A DNA stretch of 64,000 nt from Sordariomycetes sp. S80-01Y (GCA_037042185.1 JAXQJY010000031.1:2418001-2482000), one strand, 5' to 3'. Positions 18,097 through 28,605 are shown, numbered from the stretch's first letter. The notes: generated by a model not told the origin, from the sequence alone. Translations and numbers: made by a program.

Positions 18097-19665
18097 ATGG
18101 CCAACAACGACCGCAAGAACGAGGAGAAGAAGAAGCGAGAGGGGGAGAAAGCACGTCTTCGCAGCCGCGAGGAAGAACTCGTCCGTGAGCGGAACGAGAT
18201 GCTGCGCAACACCGACGCTGGCGATCGTCTCCGCGATCAACAGCAGCAGCAACAGCAACAGCAGCAGGGGCCTCAGGGCGGCCTTGCTACCTCCATGCAT
18301 CACCCGAGCAGGGACGTTGACATGGACCGACCGGAGAACGTGTCCTCGGGCGAGTTCGCTGGCCGACACATGCCGGGCGCCGTGTCCATTCACGACACGG
18401 GCGTCTACCCCAAGGGCCCGCCGAGCTCCAAGGCGGCGCCGAAGGGCAGCAAACCGGGCGGTCACGATATGGCCCGTCCCCGCGACGACCGAGGCCGCAA
18501 GCAGGAGCAGTCTCGGAAGCGGCAGAACCTGAAGCTGCAGCACGGAGGAGGTGGCCCCTGGTCTGCGCAGGCTCCCGATATGGCCACTTCGATGGTCTTC
18601 AAGATGGCTGACAACGCCACCAACTTTCAAGACGCCCTGCCCGTCAACACATCGGCTGGCGGCGGGCGCCAGGACCACTTCCAGACCCCGATGGGTCCGA
18701 ATGCCGTCTTCCACCGCGCGAGGCCGGAAGCCTCGTACCAGGTCCTCAAGGAGCTGGCCAAGAGGGACCCCACCAACAAGGGCGTGGTCAACAACCTCTC
18801 CTGGACCAGCGCTCTGGAGGGCAGGAAGCCACTCGACAAGAGGATCGACGCGGCCGGCTTGAAGGCCTTCCTGGACAGCGCCAAGTCCGTCAAGGCGAGG
18901 TCCAACACAGCAGCCCGTCCCGCCGCTGTGGACGCGCCCATGGGGAACACGTCAGATGCCCCCCGGGCACCGGCCTCGGTTCCGCAGGTGCCGCAAGGCC
19001 TGAGCGTTGCGCGCTGCCCGGCTTTCGATGGCTCGGCGGGCGACGACGGTCTGCCCTTCGAGGACATGGCTTCTGAGGTCCCGAAAACCCCAGATCCAAG
19101 CACTGTTTCGTTCGTTTGCCCGAACTGCAAGCTCCCTGGCCACTCCCTGGCGACGTGTGTTGTGGCACGTCCTCTCGCCGATGGGATGGCGTATGTTCCG
19201 GGGTGTCCCATTCACGACTCGATGGACCACAGCCTCGACGTCTGCAGAGAGATGCACAAGCTCTCCGTGGACAAAAGGTTCGCCAAGTTTGTCGTGGAGA
19301 GGCAAAACATGCCGTCCTTCCATATCAATTGGCTCGACATAGTCAGGGCGTACTATCGTCAGGGCGCACACACCCAGCGCTGGGAGCCGATGCCGTGGAC
19401 GCCCATGTTTTGCCGGGACGTAGTCAACCGCAACCCCGACGCCCTCATGGAGGCGCAGAGGTCGCGCAATCTGTCGACATTGCCCGTCGACCCGGCGTCG
19501 CAGACGCTTCGAGCGCTCTTCGGAGTCTTCCCCACCATGGACTGGCCGCAGTACCTACGCGCCGAGTTCGAGCCCCTGAGCCAAACCAATGCTTGGGGAC
19601 AAATCAAGGCTCCGACGCGCCGAGTCACGCAAAGGAAGGCCGGTGCGAGTGGCAACGCCAACTGA
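18097..19665 (+). CDS. Hypothetical protein with poly-Gln tract and two zinc knuckles
   Basis: 522 aa from the ATG at 18097 (TTCACCATGGCC). The frame is open further upstream, but a likely 5'-UTR intron (GTACGT near 18041 to CAG at 18089) ends just before this ATG. Residues 5-45 are a basic/acidic coiled-coil stretch, followed by ten Gln. A long low-complexity middle follows. A CCHC zinc knuckle (CX2CX4HX4C) occupies residues 341-354 and a variant CX2HX4HX4C knuckle residues 370-383. Such knuckles bind RNA or single-stranded DNA. The C-terminal 130 residues are Trp/Pro-rich and look globular. No reverse transcriptase, integrase or terminal repeat is near, so I do not treat it as part of a retroelement. 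It is divergent from the gene at 16571-17771. Confidence 0.7.
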   Translation: MANNDRKNEEKKKREGEKARLRSREEELVRERNEMLRNTDAGDRLRDQQQQQQQQQQGPQGGLATSMHHPSRDVDMDRPENVSSGEFAGRHMPGAVSIHDTGVYPKGPPSSKAAPKGSKPGGHDMARPRDDRGRKQEQSRKRQNLKLQHGGGGPWSAQAPDMATSMVFKMADNATNFQDALPVNTSAGGGRQDHFQTPMGPNAVFHRARPEASYQVLKELAKRDPTNKGVVNNLSWTSALEGRKPLDKRIDAAGLKAFLDSAKSVKARSNTAARPAAVDAPMGNTSDAPRAPASVPQVPQGLSVARCPAFDGSAGDDGLPFEDMASEVPKTPDPSTVSFVCPNCKLPGHSLATCVVARPLADGMAYVPGCPIHDSMDHSLDVCREMHKLSVDKRFAKFVVERQNMPSFHINWLDIVRAYYRQGAHTQRWEPMPWTPMFCRDVVNRNPDALMEAQRSRNLSTLPVDPASQTLRALFGVFPTMDWPQYLRAEFEPLSQTNAWGQIKAPTRRVTQRKAGASGNAN

Positions 19666-20218
19666 ACGGACTGTCGAGTCTGATATCCCTCCTGCCGACA
19701 TGAGCGCGTGCCTGGCAATGGCCAAGTTTATAGTAGTGAATGGAACCCTGCAATGCGCCTGCGCCCCCTGCAGGGCGCCTAGGGGTGCGAAACTAAACTT
19801 GCCCGCGTTAGTAGCGGGCGTGGGACCCATGGTTTCGATGAGATACCTCTTAAATAGATGACGGCGCGATGTTCCTACGTCTCATCCATAGACCCCGTTG
19901 AATAAGACGTACACTCCAAGTTTCCATCTTGTCTCTGGACGTCTCCTCTCTGTTATATTCCTCGTTTACGCGTGGACGTCTCCGTCTGCATCGACCTGCC
20001 TACGCATTCGACCTTTTTTGGGGCCATTAGGTACCTTGCAAGATCCCCAATCCTGTTTTGTATTCTAGCGCGGCCTTCCGTCCATGAATCAAATACAAGT
20101 GCTGATTCACCGTGGTTCAGCTGCGAAGAAAGGGCCGGGCCGAAGTAGCGTTTTGTTTTTGGTAGGTAGGTTTCACTGCGTGGTATTACCGAGCCCCCTC
20201 TTTAGAGCTACTTTAAAC
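19666..20218. other. Intergenic, possible worn module
   Basis: At about 19785-19850 a GGTGCGAAACTA half-site, a CCCGC-GTTAGTA-GCGGG hairpin and a CCATGGTTTCGAT centre follow one another in module order, but each is degraded. No gene is seen. Confidence 0.25.
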
Positions 20219-21406
20219 TCATGGAGAGCTCTGGACTATCTTGTACTCTTCCTTCAACCGTAGAACCGCTGCGGCCGATAGGAAAGCGGCAGCACTAACG
20301 ACCAACGCTACTGATGGCAGTCCTCTGGGCAGTAGCAGCACCTCATTGACAACGCAAGCAGTCACTCCTGAAGCGCCCCAAACAACGAGAATTCTCCCAA
20401 ACTCCCAAGAGAAGCTCTTTTGATCGATCAGCTCAGACCTGAGAAGGCTGGGCAAGCTGCTGAATCCGGTTCCATGACCGAAGAAGATAGACACCAGACC
20501 GCAGAGACCCACCACCGAGCTTTGTTTTTGTGACCAAGCCAAAGCAAGCAACCCGCGAATGAGAAAAAGTCCAGAGAAGGTCGAGGTGGCACCGAACCTG
20601 GCGGTCACCAGTGGACCGACGATGCCGCCAGCTGCCAAACCAGCCACCGCGAGCACGGGCTCGTTGGGGTACGCGGCTGAACCTAGGGCATCGGCATAGT
20701 CAAATGCCGAGAAGACCACCATTCCCGGAAATGCGTTCATGAATAGGAGCAGAGATAGATTGCTCTTCCCCTTACTCTCAGTGACTGTGGGCGGTGGCGT
20801 GGGCATTGGCTGACCTCGCAACAAGTTTGTAGTCAACAAACCGACAGCAGCGAACAGAGCGCCAGCACAGGCGAGGGCACCAACCAATTGTTCTTGGCTT
20901 GATGTATCCAAATGAAACACCCTCGATCCAACAAAACAGGCGGCAGACCCTGTAGAGAAGCCAAGAGGGCCAATGGCACTCCTCGCCACTGCGTTTGTAG
21001 GGATTGCCTGTCCGACCACCATGACGACGGCCAAGTACGTCCAGCCGACTCCTACGCCGCCAACAGCCAGGCTTCCAAGAATGCCAGCGATGCTTCCCCT
21101 ACGAATAAAGAAGCTCGCCACCATGAGACAGAGCCCCCAGATCGTGGTTCCTCTCCCCATGACTGAGGCTGACCCATGGCGGTGAATTTGGGCCGCTGCA
21201 GTGGCGCAGCCGACCATCAGTCCAACGTTGGCAGCGCCAAAAGGACCGGACCTGATGTTGAGAGAGGCATCTATAAGACGAGGGAGTCGGGCGTGTAGGA
21301 TGCTTAGCGAGTACATTGTACCCACGCTGAGCATGTTGATGAAGCAGGCGAAGGCTAGCATTGAGCTCCCGCGTCGGGGCTGTTCACTATGGGGAGTAGT
21401 CGACAT
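20219..21406 (-). CDS. MFS transporter, monocarboxylate/OFA-like
   Basis: Polytopic membrane protein of 395 aa from the ATG at 21406 (MSTTPHSEQPRRGSS). The frame is open to 21499, but helix 1 (MLAFACFINMLSVGTMYSLSIL) begins soon after 21406. About twelve hydrophobic segments with a hydrophilic centre (near PTPPPTVTESKGKSN) give the 6+6 layout of the major facilitator superfamily. Helix 1 and the short loops resemble the oxalate/formate-monocarboxylate branch, with moderate certainty. The family GXXXD(R/K)XGR loop is not clear. It is divergent from the GH3 beta-glucosidase and shares its 278-bp promoter, so it probably moves a product or substrate of the same pathway. Confidence 0.75.
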   Translation of the reverse strand: MSTTPHSEQPRRGSSMLAFACFINMLSVGTMYSLSILHARLPRLIDASLNIRSGPFGAANVGLMVGCATAAAQIHRHGSASVMGRGTTIWGLCLMVASFFIRRGSIAGILGSLAVGGVGVGWTYLAVVMVVGQAIPTNAVARSAIGPLGFSTGSAACFVGSRVFHLDTSSQEQLVGALACAGALFAAVGLLTTNLLRGQPMPTPPPTVTESKGKSNLSLLLFMNAFPGMVVFSAFDYADALGSAAYPNEPVLAVAGLAAGGIVGPLVTARFGATSTFSGLFLIRGLLALAWSQKQSSVVGLCGLVSIFFGHGTGFSSLPSLLRSELIDQKSFSWEFGRILVVWGASGVTACVVNEVLLLPRGLPSVALVVSAAAFLSAAAVLRLKEEYKIVQSSP

Positions 21407-21543
21407 GACTGTTGATAGGTATGGTTGATTGAGAACTGCTGGTCTCCGTCCAAATGATACATTTACGCGATAAATAGTTGTCGGATGCGACATCAGCACG
21501 TGCCGCTCAGGGTGGAGTGGCGGAAGCAGTTGTTGTTAGCTGG

Positions 21544-21557
21544 CGGCTTCGCTTCCG
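21544..21557. promoter_or_regulatory. CGG-N8-CCG site between MFS and GH3 genes
   Basis: CGG-CTTCGCTT-CCG, an inverted CGG pair of the kind bound by Zn2Cys6 dimers. It lies 128 bp before the GH3 frame and 138 bp before the transporter start. The same spacing recurs at 26415 and 29788. Confidence 0.5.
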
Positions 21558-21684
21558 CTTCTCCGCCGCAGGCGGAACGACGAGCTGCAACCTGTTTAGG
21601 CATCCCCGAGGTGCAAGTCATGCTGCTTTAAAGGGATGTTAGTCTCTTCATCGCAGAGTCGTTTCAAGATTCATTCACTCTTTC

Positions 21685-24246
21685 ATGAACCGCTGCAGCA
21701 CCATGGGCTCGATTCCATCTTCTACCGACCGGGTGGAGCGTTTGCTCTCCCGGATGACACTGGCCGAGAAGTGCACCCTGCTGTCTGGAAAGGACATGTG
21801 GGAGACGCACTCTCTTCCTCAGCATGGCATCAGATCGCTCAAGACCAGCGACGGGCCGGCGGGCGTGCGAGGTTCCCGCTGGACCGACGGGACCTTCACC
21901 ACGCAAATTCCCTGCGGGATATCTCTGGGCGCGACGTTCAACCCAGACCTGATCACCCGGGTCGGTGCCATCCTGGGCTCCGAAGCGAAGAGCAAAGGCG
22001 TGCACGTGCTTCTGGCGCCGACCATGAACATCAGCCGGTCACCCCTGGGCGGACGCAACTTCGAGAACTTTGGCGAGGATCCCTTCCTAACCGGAAAGAT
22101 GGCAAGCGCATACATCAGCGGCATCCAGCAAGAGGGCGTCGGCGCCTGCATGAAGCACTATGTCGCCAACGACATGGAGACTAGGAGGTTCAACATGGAT
22201 GAGGCGATCGACCAGCGGACCCTGCGCGAGATCTACCTGAAGCCCTTCCACATGGCTCTTGAAGCCAAGCCCGCGACTGCCATGACCGCGTACCCGAAGA
22301 TCAACGGGATGCACGCTGATATGAGCCAGGCCCTCGTGCGCAACATCCTGCGTGAGGAATGGGGCTACCACGGGCTGGTCATGAGTGACTGGGGGGGTCT
22401 CAACGACACGGTGGGGAGCATCTTGGCCACTACGGACCTTGAGATGCCGGGGCCCCCACTTCGCTACGGAGAAGCACTTATGAAGGCCGTGAAGCAAGGC
22501 TTGGTGAGTGAGCTGGAGCATGTTGACCCCTCCGTGCGTCGACTGCTGGTCCTGCTGGAGGCGAGCGGTTGCCTCTACGAGCCAGTTGAGGGCGTCAGCG
22601 TCGATGATCCAGTTGTGGAGGGCGAATCCGACACGCCCCAGTCTCGAGCAACTGCGAGAGAAGCGGCATCAGAAGGCATCGTGTTGTTGCAGAATAATGG
22701 CATGCTGCCGCTGAGCCCTCAGAAGACGAGGAAACTCGCCATCATCGGACCCAACGCCAAGCATCCCACGGTGGGGGGAACAGGCAGCGCCGTTGTCAAC
22801 CCATACTACATCACAACCCCCTACGAGTCTATTAAGTCTCTTGCCGACGAGCAGGACATGGAGGTGGCCTACGAGCGGGGTATCTTCACTCATCTGCAGC
22901 CGCCTCTCATAGGCCACTACCTCACACAGCCTAGCACGGGCTCGCCGGGTTTCAAGGTAGACTTCTACGCAGGTGACAATTTCCAAGGACCGACAGTTGC
23001 CACGACGTTCTGGCAAGACTCTTTGGTCTACTTCATGAGCGACGGTGACGTCCCCAAGGCCCTGAAAGGAACGGTCTACACGTACAAAGCCACGGGTCTG
23101 CTCCGACCGAGCGTCACGGGCACGTACGACTTTAGTCTTTCAAATACGGGAAAGGCAAAGCTTTTCATTGACGACCAGCTGGTCATCGACAACACAGAAT
23201 GGAAACAGATCAGCGGTAATTTTATGAATTGCGGCAGCGTTGAGTGCTTCGCCAGCAAGGTCCTCGACGCGGGCAGGACGTATGTGGTCAGGGTCGACAA
23301 CCTCGTCGTGCCGCCCCCCACAAAGCCCCACGACAACACGCTCTTCCACAAGATCTCGGGCGTGCGCGTAGGCATGATATTTCGCCACGACGAGGACAAG
23401 ATGTTCAGGGACGCCGTGGCCGCTGCGGAGGCTGCAGACACGGCGATCCTCGTCGTTGGCCACAATAACGACACGGAGCGCGAAGGGTCGGATCGCACCT
23501 CATTGTCGCTTCCAGGAAGGACAGACCAGCTCGTTTCAGCAGTCTGCGCTGCGAACAAGAACACCATCGTCGTCACGCAGTCAGCCTGCGCGATTGCGAT
23601 GCCATGGTACAAAGAAGCTGGAGCGATTGTGCATGCTTGGTACCAGGGCCAGGAATGCGGCAATGCCATCGCGGATGCGTTGTTTGGGGCTGTCAATCCC
23701 TCGGGAAAGTTGCCGCTGACCTTTCCGCACCGTTTGGAAGACCATGGCTCCAGCATCTGGTTCCCAGGCGACGCCGCCAACGACAAGGCGGAGTACGGCG
23801 AGGGCGTGCTGGTCGGGTACCGCTGGTTTGATAATCAGCGGAGCGAGCCCCTCTGGCCCTTTGGCTACGGCTTGTCCTACACGTCCTTTACAGTCGGCTC
23901 CGCTGGATCTACCCCTGGTAAAGGGAAGGTTGTCGCCACGGTCCACGCCACAGTCACCAACACAGGCGCTGTTGCCGGCAGCGAGGTCGTCCAGGTCTAC
24001 GTCTCGCCGTCGTCAGAGCTCGTTGCATCAGGACTTCCCGTTGCGCCCAAGCACCTGGCTGGTTTCCGCAAGATCTCCTTGGAGCCAGGCGCAAGAGGCC
24101 AAGTAGACGTCGAAATTTCCGAGGAGTCGCTGAAGTGGTTCGACGCCGATGCTGACCGATGGAGGCTGGACAAAGGGAAATACCAATGCTTTATCGGAAC
24201 AAGCTCCAGGGAGCTGCCGTATGTAGTAGATATCTTTGTACTCTAG
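21685..24246 (+). CDS. Glycoside hydrolase family 3 beta-glucosidase with PA14 insert, intracellular
   Basis: 853 aa, intronless, no signal peptide. A GH3 barrel comes first: the KHYVAND substrate-binding loop near 158-163 and the nucleophile Asp235 in VMSDWGG. The second alpha/beta domain is split by a PA14 module (about 400-550, with GTYDFSLSNTGKAKLFIDDQ). A fibronectin-III-like domain ends the protein. This is the architecture of fungal cytosolic beta-glucosidases that act on imported aryl- or oligo-beta-glucosides. Translation starts at 21685 or, in better context, at 21703 (GCACCATGG). The stop TAG (24244-24246) overlaps the stop of the convergent regulator gene. Its neighbours are transporters and a Zn2Cys6 factor. 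Confidence 0.93.
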   Translation: MNRCSTMGSIPSSTDRVERLLSRMTLAEKCTLLSGKDMWETHSLPQHGIRSLKTSDGPAGVRGSRWTDGTFTTQIPCGISLGATFNPDLITRVGAILGSEAKSKGVHVLLAPTMNISRSPLGGRNFENFGEDPFLTGKMASAYISGIQQEGVGACMKHYVANDMETRRFNMDEAIDQRTLREIYLKPFHMALEAKPATAMTAYPKINGMHADMSQALVRNILREEWGYHGLVMSDWGGLNDTVGSILATTDLEMPGPPLRYGEALMKAVKQGLVSELEHVDPSVRRLLVLLEASGCLYEPVEGVSVDDPVVEGESDTPQSRATAREAASEGIVLLQNNGMLPLSPQKTRKLAIIGPNAKHPTVGGTGSAVVNPYYITTPYESIKSLADEQDMEVAYERGIFTHLQPPLIGHYLTQPSTGSPGFKVDFYAGDNFQGPTVATTFWQDSLVYFMSDGDVPKALKGTVYTYKATGLLRPSVTGTYDFSLSNTGKAKLFIDDQLVIDNTEWKQISGNFMNCGSVECFASKVLDAGRTYVVRVDNLVVPPPTKPHDNTLFHKISGVRVGMIFRHDEDKMFRDAVAAAEAADTAILVVGHNNDTEREGSDRTSLSLPGRTDQLVSAVCAANKNTIVVTQSACAIAMPWYKEAGAIVHAWYQGQECGNAIADALFGAVNPSGKLPLTFPHRLEDHGSSIWFPGDAANDKAEYGEGVLVGYRWFDNQRSEPLWPFGYGLSYTSFTVGSAGSTPGKGKVVATVHATVTNTGAVAGSEVVQVYVSPSSELVASGLPVAPKHLAGFRKISLEPGARGQVDVEISEESLKWFDADADRWRLDKGKYQCFIGTSSRELPYVVDIFVL

Positions 24247-26276
24247 CACCCGGCAATGCACTTGGTTCGGATCGTCCTCAGTGTGACCAGCATTGTCTCG
24301 ATGCTCGATCCCTGAGTCGCCCATTTCTCCAACATTGATATTGACCTGTCCTGATACGCCGCGATTGAGTCTATCCCGGTGTTCAAATGGGACGAGAGCC
24401 ATCCCAGGGTCAGGAGGATTGTAGAGGCCATGGTTCTTGCTGCGTCAGGCCCAGTTACGAAGCGATGGTGGTTCACTTACGAATGAAGAAATATTTCCAT
24501 CGATGCTCTCGGCCGATCGACGACATGACTAACAGCGTCGAGGAAGTTTCGGCAGTGGATCAGACACTTTTCCGCGTTGAAAACGACCCTGGGGTCGGCA
24601 TCTTGATGCGGCGGCACCCCGAGGGCCTGGTGCAAGAATGGCCGGTAGATAATGTCCCCTGCTGCATGGAAGCGCATGATCAAGACAGCGTTCTCGGGCG
24701 AGGGACAGCTATCTGCTAGATCAGGCTTGATTTCCATCGGTAGCAGATCGAACCACGCGTGCAACTGGTGATCTAGCTCTTCCGTGACCTTGAACAAGCG
24801 TCGCGGCACTTTGTCCCCTTCACTGGTGGAACGGTCGTAGTGGATGTAGTGGATGCGGTTCAGGAGCCGCCTAGACGAAACGTTGGCAAGCCAGCGCAGC
24901 ATGTATGGCTCTGGCGGATTGCCCATATCAGGGAACGGCAGATGCTCCACGAGGTTCTCCATGCCGCTTCCCGCTAGGTGGTACTCGGCGAGAACGTCAC
25001 TGGACCTGTCAGCTCGCGCTATCACAAAGGTGTGTTTGGCCTTACCATTCGAAGATAAAGATGGACCAGCAAAGCCTCAGGAGGGGCTGGAATCGCGCGC
25101 CATGTGGTTGCTGAGACTCACTAAAGCCATTTAGTGGAAGGGATAGGCCAAGGTCAAGGTGCGCTTACCGGATCCATAGGTTCTGGGCCTCGGTCGAGGC
25201 CATGTGAACCAACCTCCATGCTTGGAGCGGTCGAGACAGGTAGCCACAGTACAAAGCGCAGAGATAAAGGGTCTGCGCTAGCTCTAGGTCATTGCCTAAA
25301 GATTCAACAGCGCGAAGCACGGATGTGCGAATCGCGAATGAGGCATGGGTCAGCCCAGGAGCGTTGCTCCCGCTGCAATGTACGCTGGACTCGGCATCAG
25401 ACACCGTGGCTAGAGCCTTCGCGATGCTTAACATGGCTTCTGCGCCTGGATGCCCGTGGGTGACCTGTCCCGATGCACTTGCAGAACGAAGAGCGGACTC
25501 GTTCAAGACAGGATGCCATTGATGTGGTCCTGCGTAGAACCGGTCCACCCACGCCTCAGTCTCCGAAAGGTCGTTACCAACAGCATCGGACAAACAACTC
25601 GACACCAATTTCAGCCCGTTCGGAACAGCCCGCTGGGTCTCTATCCTCAAGAACAGATCTTCAGGATAGTCGCCCAGCAGCTTGGTGACCGCCGGCGACC
25701 GCAACAGGTCTCCGGTAGTGGTTGAATGGGACATTGGAATGACCATTGGATTGATGACTTGCAGCGGAATGGGCGGCATCTGATACGCAAACTGGGGTAT
25801 CTCAGGCGGATATTGCAGAGCCTCGTGCGGGCTCGGGCCCGCCGTGGACTGCGTGGCCGCCACGAGGGAGCTCGGCGCTGCCGCTGTTGCATAGCTAGGC
25901 TGAGCAGGCGAATAGCCCTCGTCAGCACCAGCAGGAAAGCCGTAGCTCGGCAGCGGCGCCGCGTGTAGCGAGTCCTCCAGTGCTTGGAGGCGCTCGAGTA
26001 TCTGGGCGGTTTGGTCCGCCTCGCTGGCTCTGATTAGCTGCTGTTGATCCCCTCCGGCGCACAGATATACGACGAACCTGGCCTTGGCAAGCTCTCGATA
26101 GACGCATTGCGACTCATTCGCCTCCTCGCAGAGCGAGCAAACAGGCTGCTTGCCGTCACACCTTCGCTTCCTGGAGATATCGTCAATGCTTGACGCTGCG
26201 CGAGACAGATCAGTGCTCACCGTTTACGACAATAATTACACGCTAGAGCGGCGCGCTTCCGCCTCGCACGTTGCAT
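24243..26276 (-). CDS. Zn2Cys6 transcription factor (five exons, 616 aa)
   Basis: Exons: 26276-26221, 26170-25169, 25120-25046, 25005-24481 and 24435-24243, summing to 1851 nt in phase. The first intron splits the zinc cluster. Joined, the six cysteines are at 13, 16, 23, 30, 33 and 41 (CX2CX6CX6CX2CX7C) with the basic RKRKRR loop. A leucine-rich linker (QILERLQALEDSL), a Pro/Ala/Ser-rich segment and a fungal regulatory domain follow (YLCALYCGYLSRPLQAW, then RLLNRIHYIHYDRS). The last acceptor is AAG, chosen because it keeps the conserved frame. It lies between GH3 (tail to tail) and a sugar transporter (head to head), so it is the likely regulator of this cluster. CGG-N8-CCG is the expected type of target. 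Confidence 0.85.
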
Positions 26277-26414
26277 CACGACGGTGTATAATGAGAGATG
26301 CTGGCGAGGGCGGAAGTGGCGGATCCAGGCTATAATAGGACCCAAGTTAGCGTGAATGGACCGGCCCACAACTCGAGTCATCTACCGCTAGCGAACTCTA
26401 TGAGGCGGGATAAG

Positions 26415-26428
26415 CGGCTGTGTTTCCG
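26415..26428. promoter_or_regulatory. CGG-N8-CCG site between regulator and sugar transporter
   Basis: CGG-CTGTGTTT-CCG in the 422-bp divergent promoter, 139 bp from the regulator start and 271 bp from the transporter start. A direct CGG-N6-CGG lies at 26311-26322. Confidence 0.5.
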
Positions 26429-26619
26429 CCAGCTCCACAAGGAGTCTAGAAAATTGTCCGTTCCTTTCCTCCAAAGCACCCCTAGATCGATGGCCAAGTG
26501 GACTTTGACCCCAGAGTCTTATCATGGGGCTCCAATAATTCGGATCTCCACGACCTGGAGAGCCTTATCGCTCCTAGGAGCCAAATCAGGTTGTCACACC
26601 TCTACCGCCCATCACCATC

Positions 26620-26626
26620 TATAAGA
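26620..26626 (+). promoter_or_regulatory. TATA box of the MFS sugar transporter
   Basis: TATAAGA at 26620-26626, 73 bp before the ATG at 26699. Confidence 0.4.
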
Positions 26627-26698
26627 GGCAAACACTGCTTCCACGTCTCGCTTTCCTGCTTCACGAACCTCCCCTTACGACCAAACGCATTACCCATC

Positions 26699-28289
26699 AT
26701 GGACTCAGCCGAGGCTCCTCGACGCTCCTTCTTCAAGCAGTATCTTACAACTGCCCTTGTCATCTCCGTCTGCGTCGTCGACTCGGTGACCATCGCCTAC
26801 GATGGCTCCCTTATGGGGTCGCTGAACGTCATGGAGTCGTACCAGAACTACTTCCAGCTCACCACTACAACCACGGCCGTTAACACGTGCGCGACCTTCA
26901 TCGGCGCCATCATCATCGGGCCCTTTACCGGACTGTTCATCGACTGGAAGGGCCGCAAAGCTGGCCTGTATGCTGCTGTCGCCATCAACATCTTAGGAGC
27001 GGCGATTGCTGGCGGCGCCGTGAATATCGCCATGTTCATTGCAGGCCGCATCATCATCGGCGTGAGCGTCGGCTTCGGGCAGACTGCTGCCGGAACATAC
27101 GTTGCAGAAACGACGGCGCCCAAGATCAGGCCTCTGGCCTTGGGTCTTTACTTCTCGTGCTGGGCGGTTGGCGCTCTGCTGGCTGCTACCGTGTCCTACG
27201 GCGTGAGTGCTCATATACTTTGCCGGAAGCTTCTCTGTTAACAGCCTGCAGTGCGACTCGTTGAATCCGTCGAACTGGGCGTGGAGGATTCCGTCTATTC
27301 TCCAGGGCGCTGCACCACTTGCCGTGGTTGGACTGCTGCCGTTCCTCCCCGAATCTCCTCGGTGGCTAGCTTATCACGACCGTACGGAAGACTGTCTGCG
27401 GGTTCTAGCCAAGATCAACGGAGCCGATGAGCAGGATTCCGAGGTCCAGTTGCAGTACATGGAGGTTATCAATACGCTCGAGCACGAAAAGACCCACGGC
27501 CACCTCAACATCTTTGCCATGTTGAAGGAAAAGGGGAACAGACGCCGGCTCATCTTGGCCCTGTCTGTTGCCCCCTTGGCGATGCTCACCGGATCCAACA
27601 TCATCACGTAAGAACCGCGGAATTGCATGCTGACGGACACGCTGACGATTTCAAGGTACTACTTTGGCCGGATGATGAGCGACGCTGGTCTCGGCGACCC
27701 CTCGACGCAGCTCAAAGTTAACGTTTGCCTCTGCGCATGGCAGCTTGTTGTGGCCGTCAGCGGCTCCGCCCTCGCGGAAAAGCTAGGCCGTCGTGTGCTA
27801 GCCTTGTCTAGTCTGGGCGTCTGCTCCGTCTTCTTCTACGTTCTCGCAGGCATGACCGCGCGATTCGGCGATGCTGCTTCGCTCGCCGGTACCTACGGGA
27901 CGATCGCGTGCATTTTCCTATTCCTGGGCTCCTACTCTTTTGGCATCACACCGCTGACAGCCATGTACGCGCCAGAGGTTCTGCCCTACAACATGCGTGC
28001 CAATGGCATTGCCATGCAGGGTATCCTGATCAAGTGCTGCGGGCTGCTGGTCACATTTGCGTTCCCCTACATGCTGGAGGCGATTGAATGGAAAACGTAC
28101 ATTGTCAATGCCTCATGGAACATCCTTATATGGCTGTTCGTCTTCTTTTTCTGGGTCGAGACCAAGGGTCGGACCTTGGAAGAGATTGATGAGCTGTTCG
28201 GACAGGCCCATCTGGTCCCGGGCAGTTCCGGAGATGTTGAGAAGCAGGGCGTCGAGAAGCTGCGTATCGAGACGCAAGAGAAACAATGA
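26699..28289 (+). CDS. MFS sugar transporter (three exons, 497 aa)
   Basis: Exons 26699-27202, 27252-27607 and 27656-28289 give 1494 nt in phase; the introns are 49 and 48 nt. It is a sugar porter of the fungal hexose/alpha- or beta-glucoside type. Marks: AYDGSLMGSLN in helix 1, DWKGRKAGL (loop 2-3), AETTAPKIRPLALG after helix 4, LPESPRWLAYHDR before the central loop, and VETKGRTLEEIDELF at the end of helix 12. The LMGSLN form and the cytosolic GH3 enzyme nearby fit uptake of a glucoside or disaccharide; the substrate is inferred. It is divergent from the Zn2Cys6 gene and converges on the nitrilase. Confidence 0.9.
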
Positions 28290-28605
28290 AGCGGTGCGGA
28301 ACCGGGCTCAATGAATAGGTTCAGGACTACAGCTTTGTTGAGTGTGAATGTTAAGCAGCGTGCGGGTGAAACTTGCTCCGCTTGGAACCGATTGATCAAT
28401 TTATTATCTTTGCAACTATCGGAGCTCCAAAATCACTGTCCAACATCTTCCTTAGGTCTCTTCGACACATTTTGGCCTTGAAAAAATTCTAATTTGCCTT
28501 ATACTTGTTCTTACGACGACTGCCTAGGTCATTTGGCGACTCAATTTCACTGCTATTCATGGCGAACGTAGGGTAGGGATGCCCAATTGATGTCAATCAC
28601 ACTAT
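28290..28605. other. Intergenic between convergent genes
   Basis: 316 bp of AT-richer 3' flank with no gene. Confidence 0.3.

Noticed and set aside
18097-19665. Zinc-knuckle gene as the Gag of a retroelement
   Set aside because: No reverse transcriptase, integrase, primer site or long terminal repeats are visible near it; the two-knuckle plus globular C-terminus fits a host-type gene.
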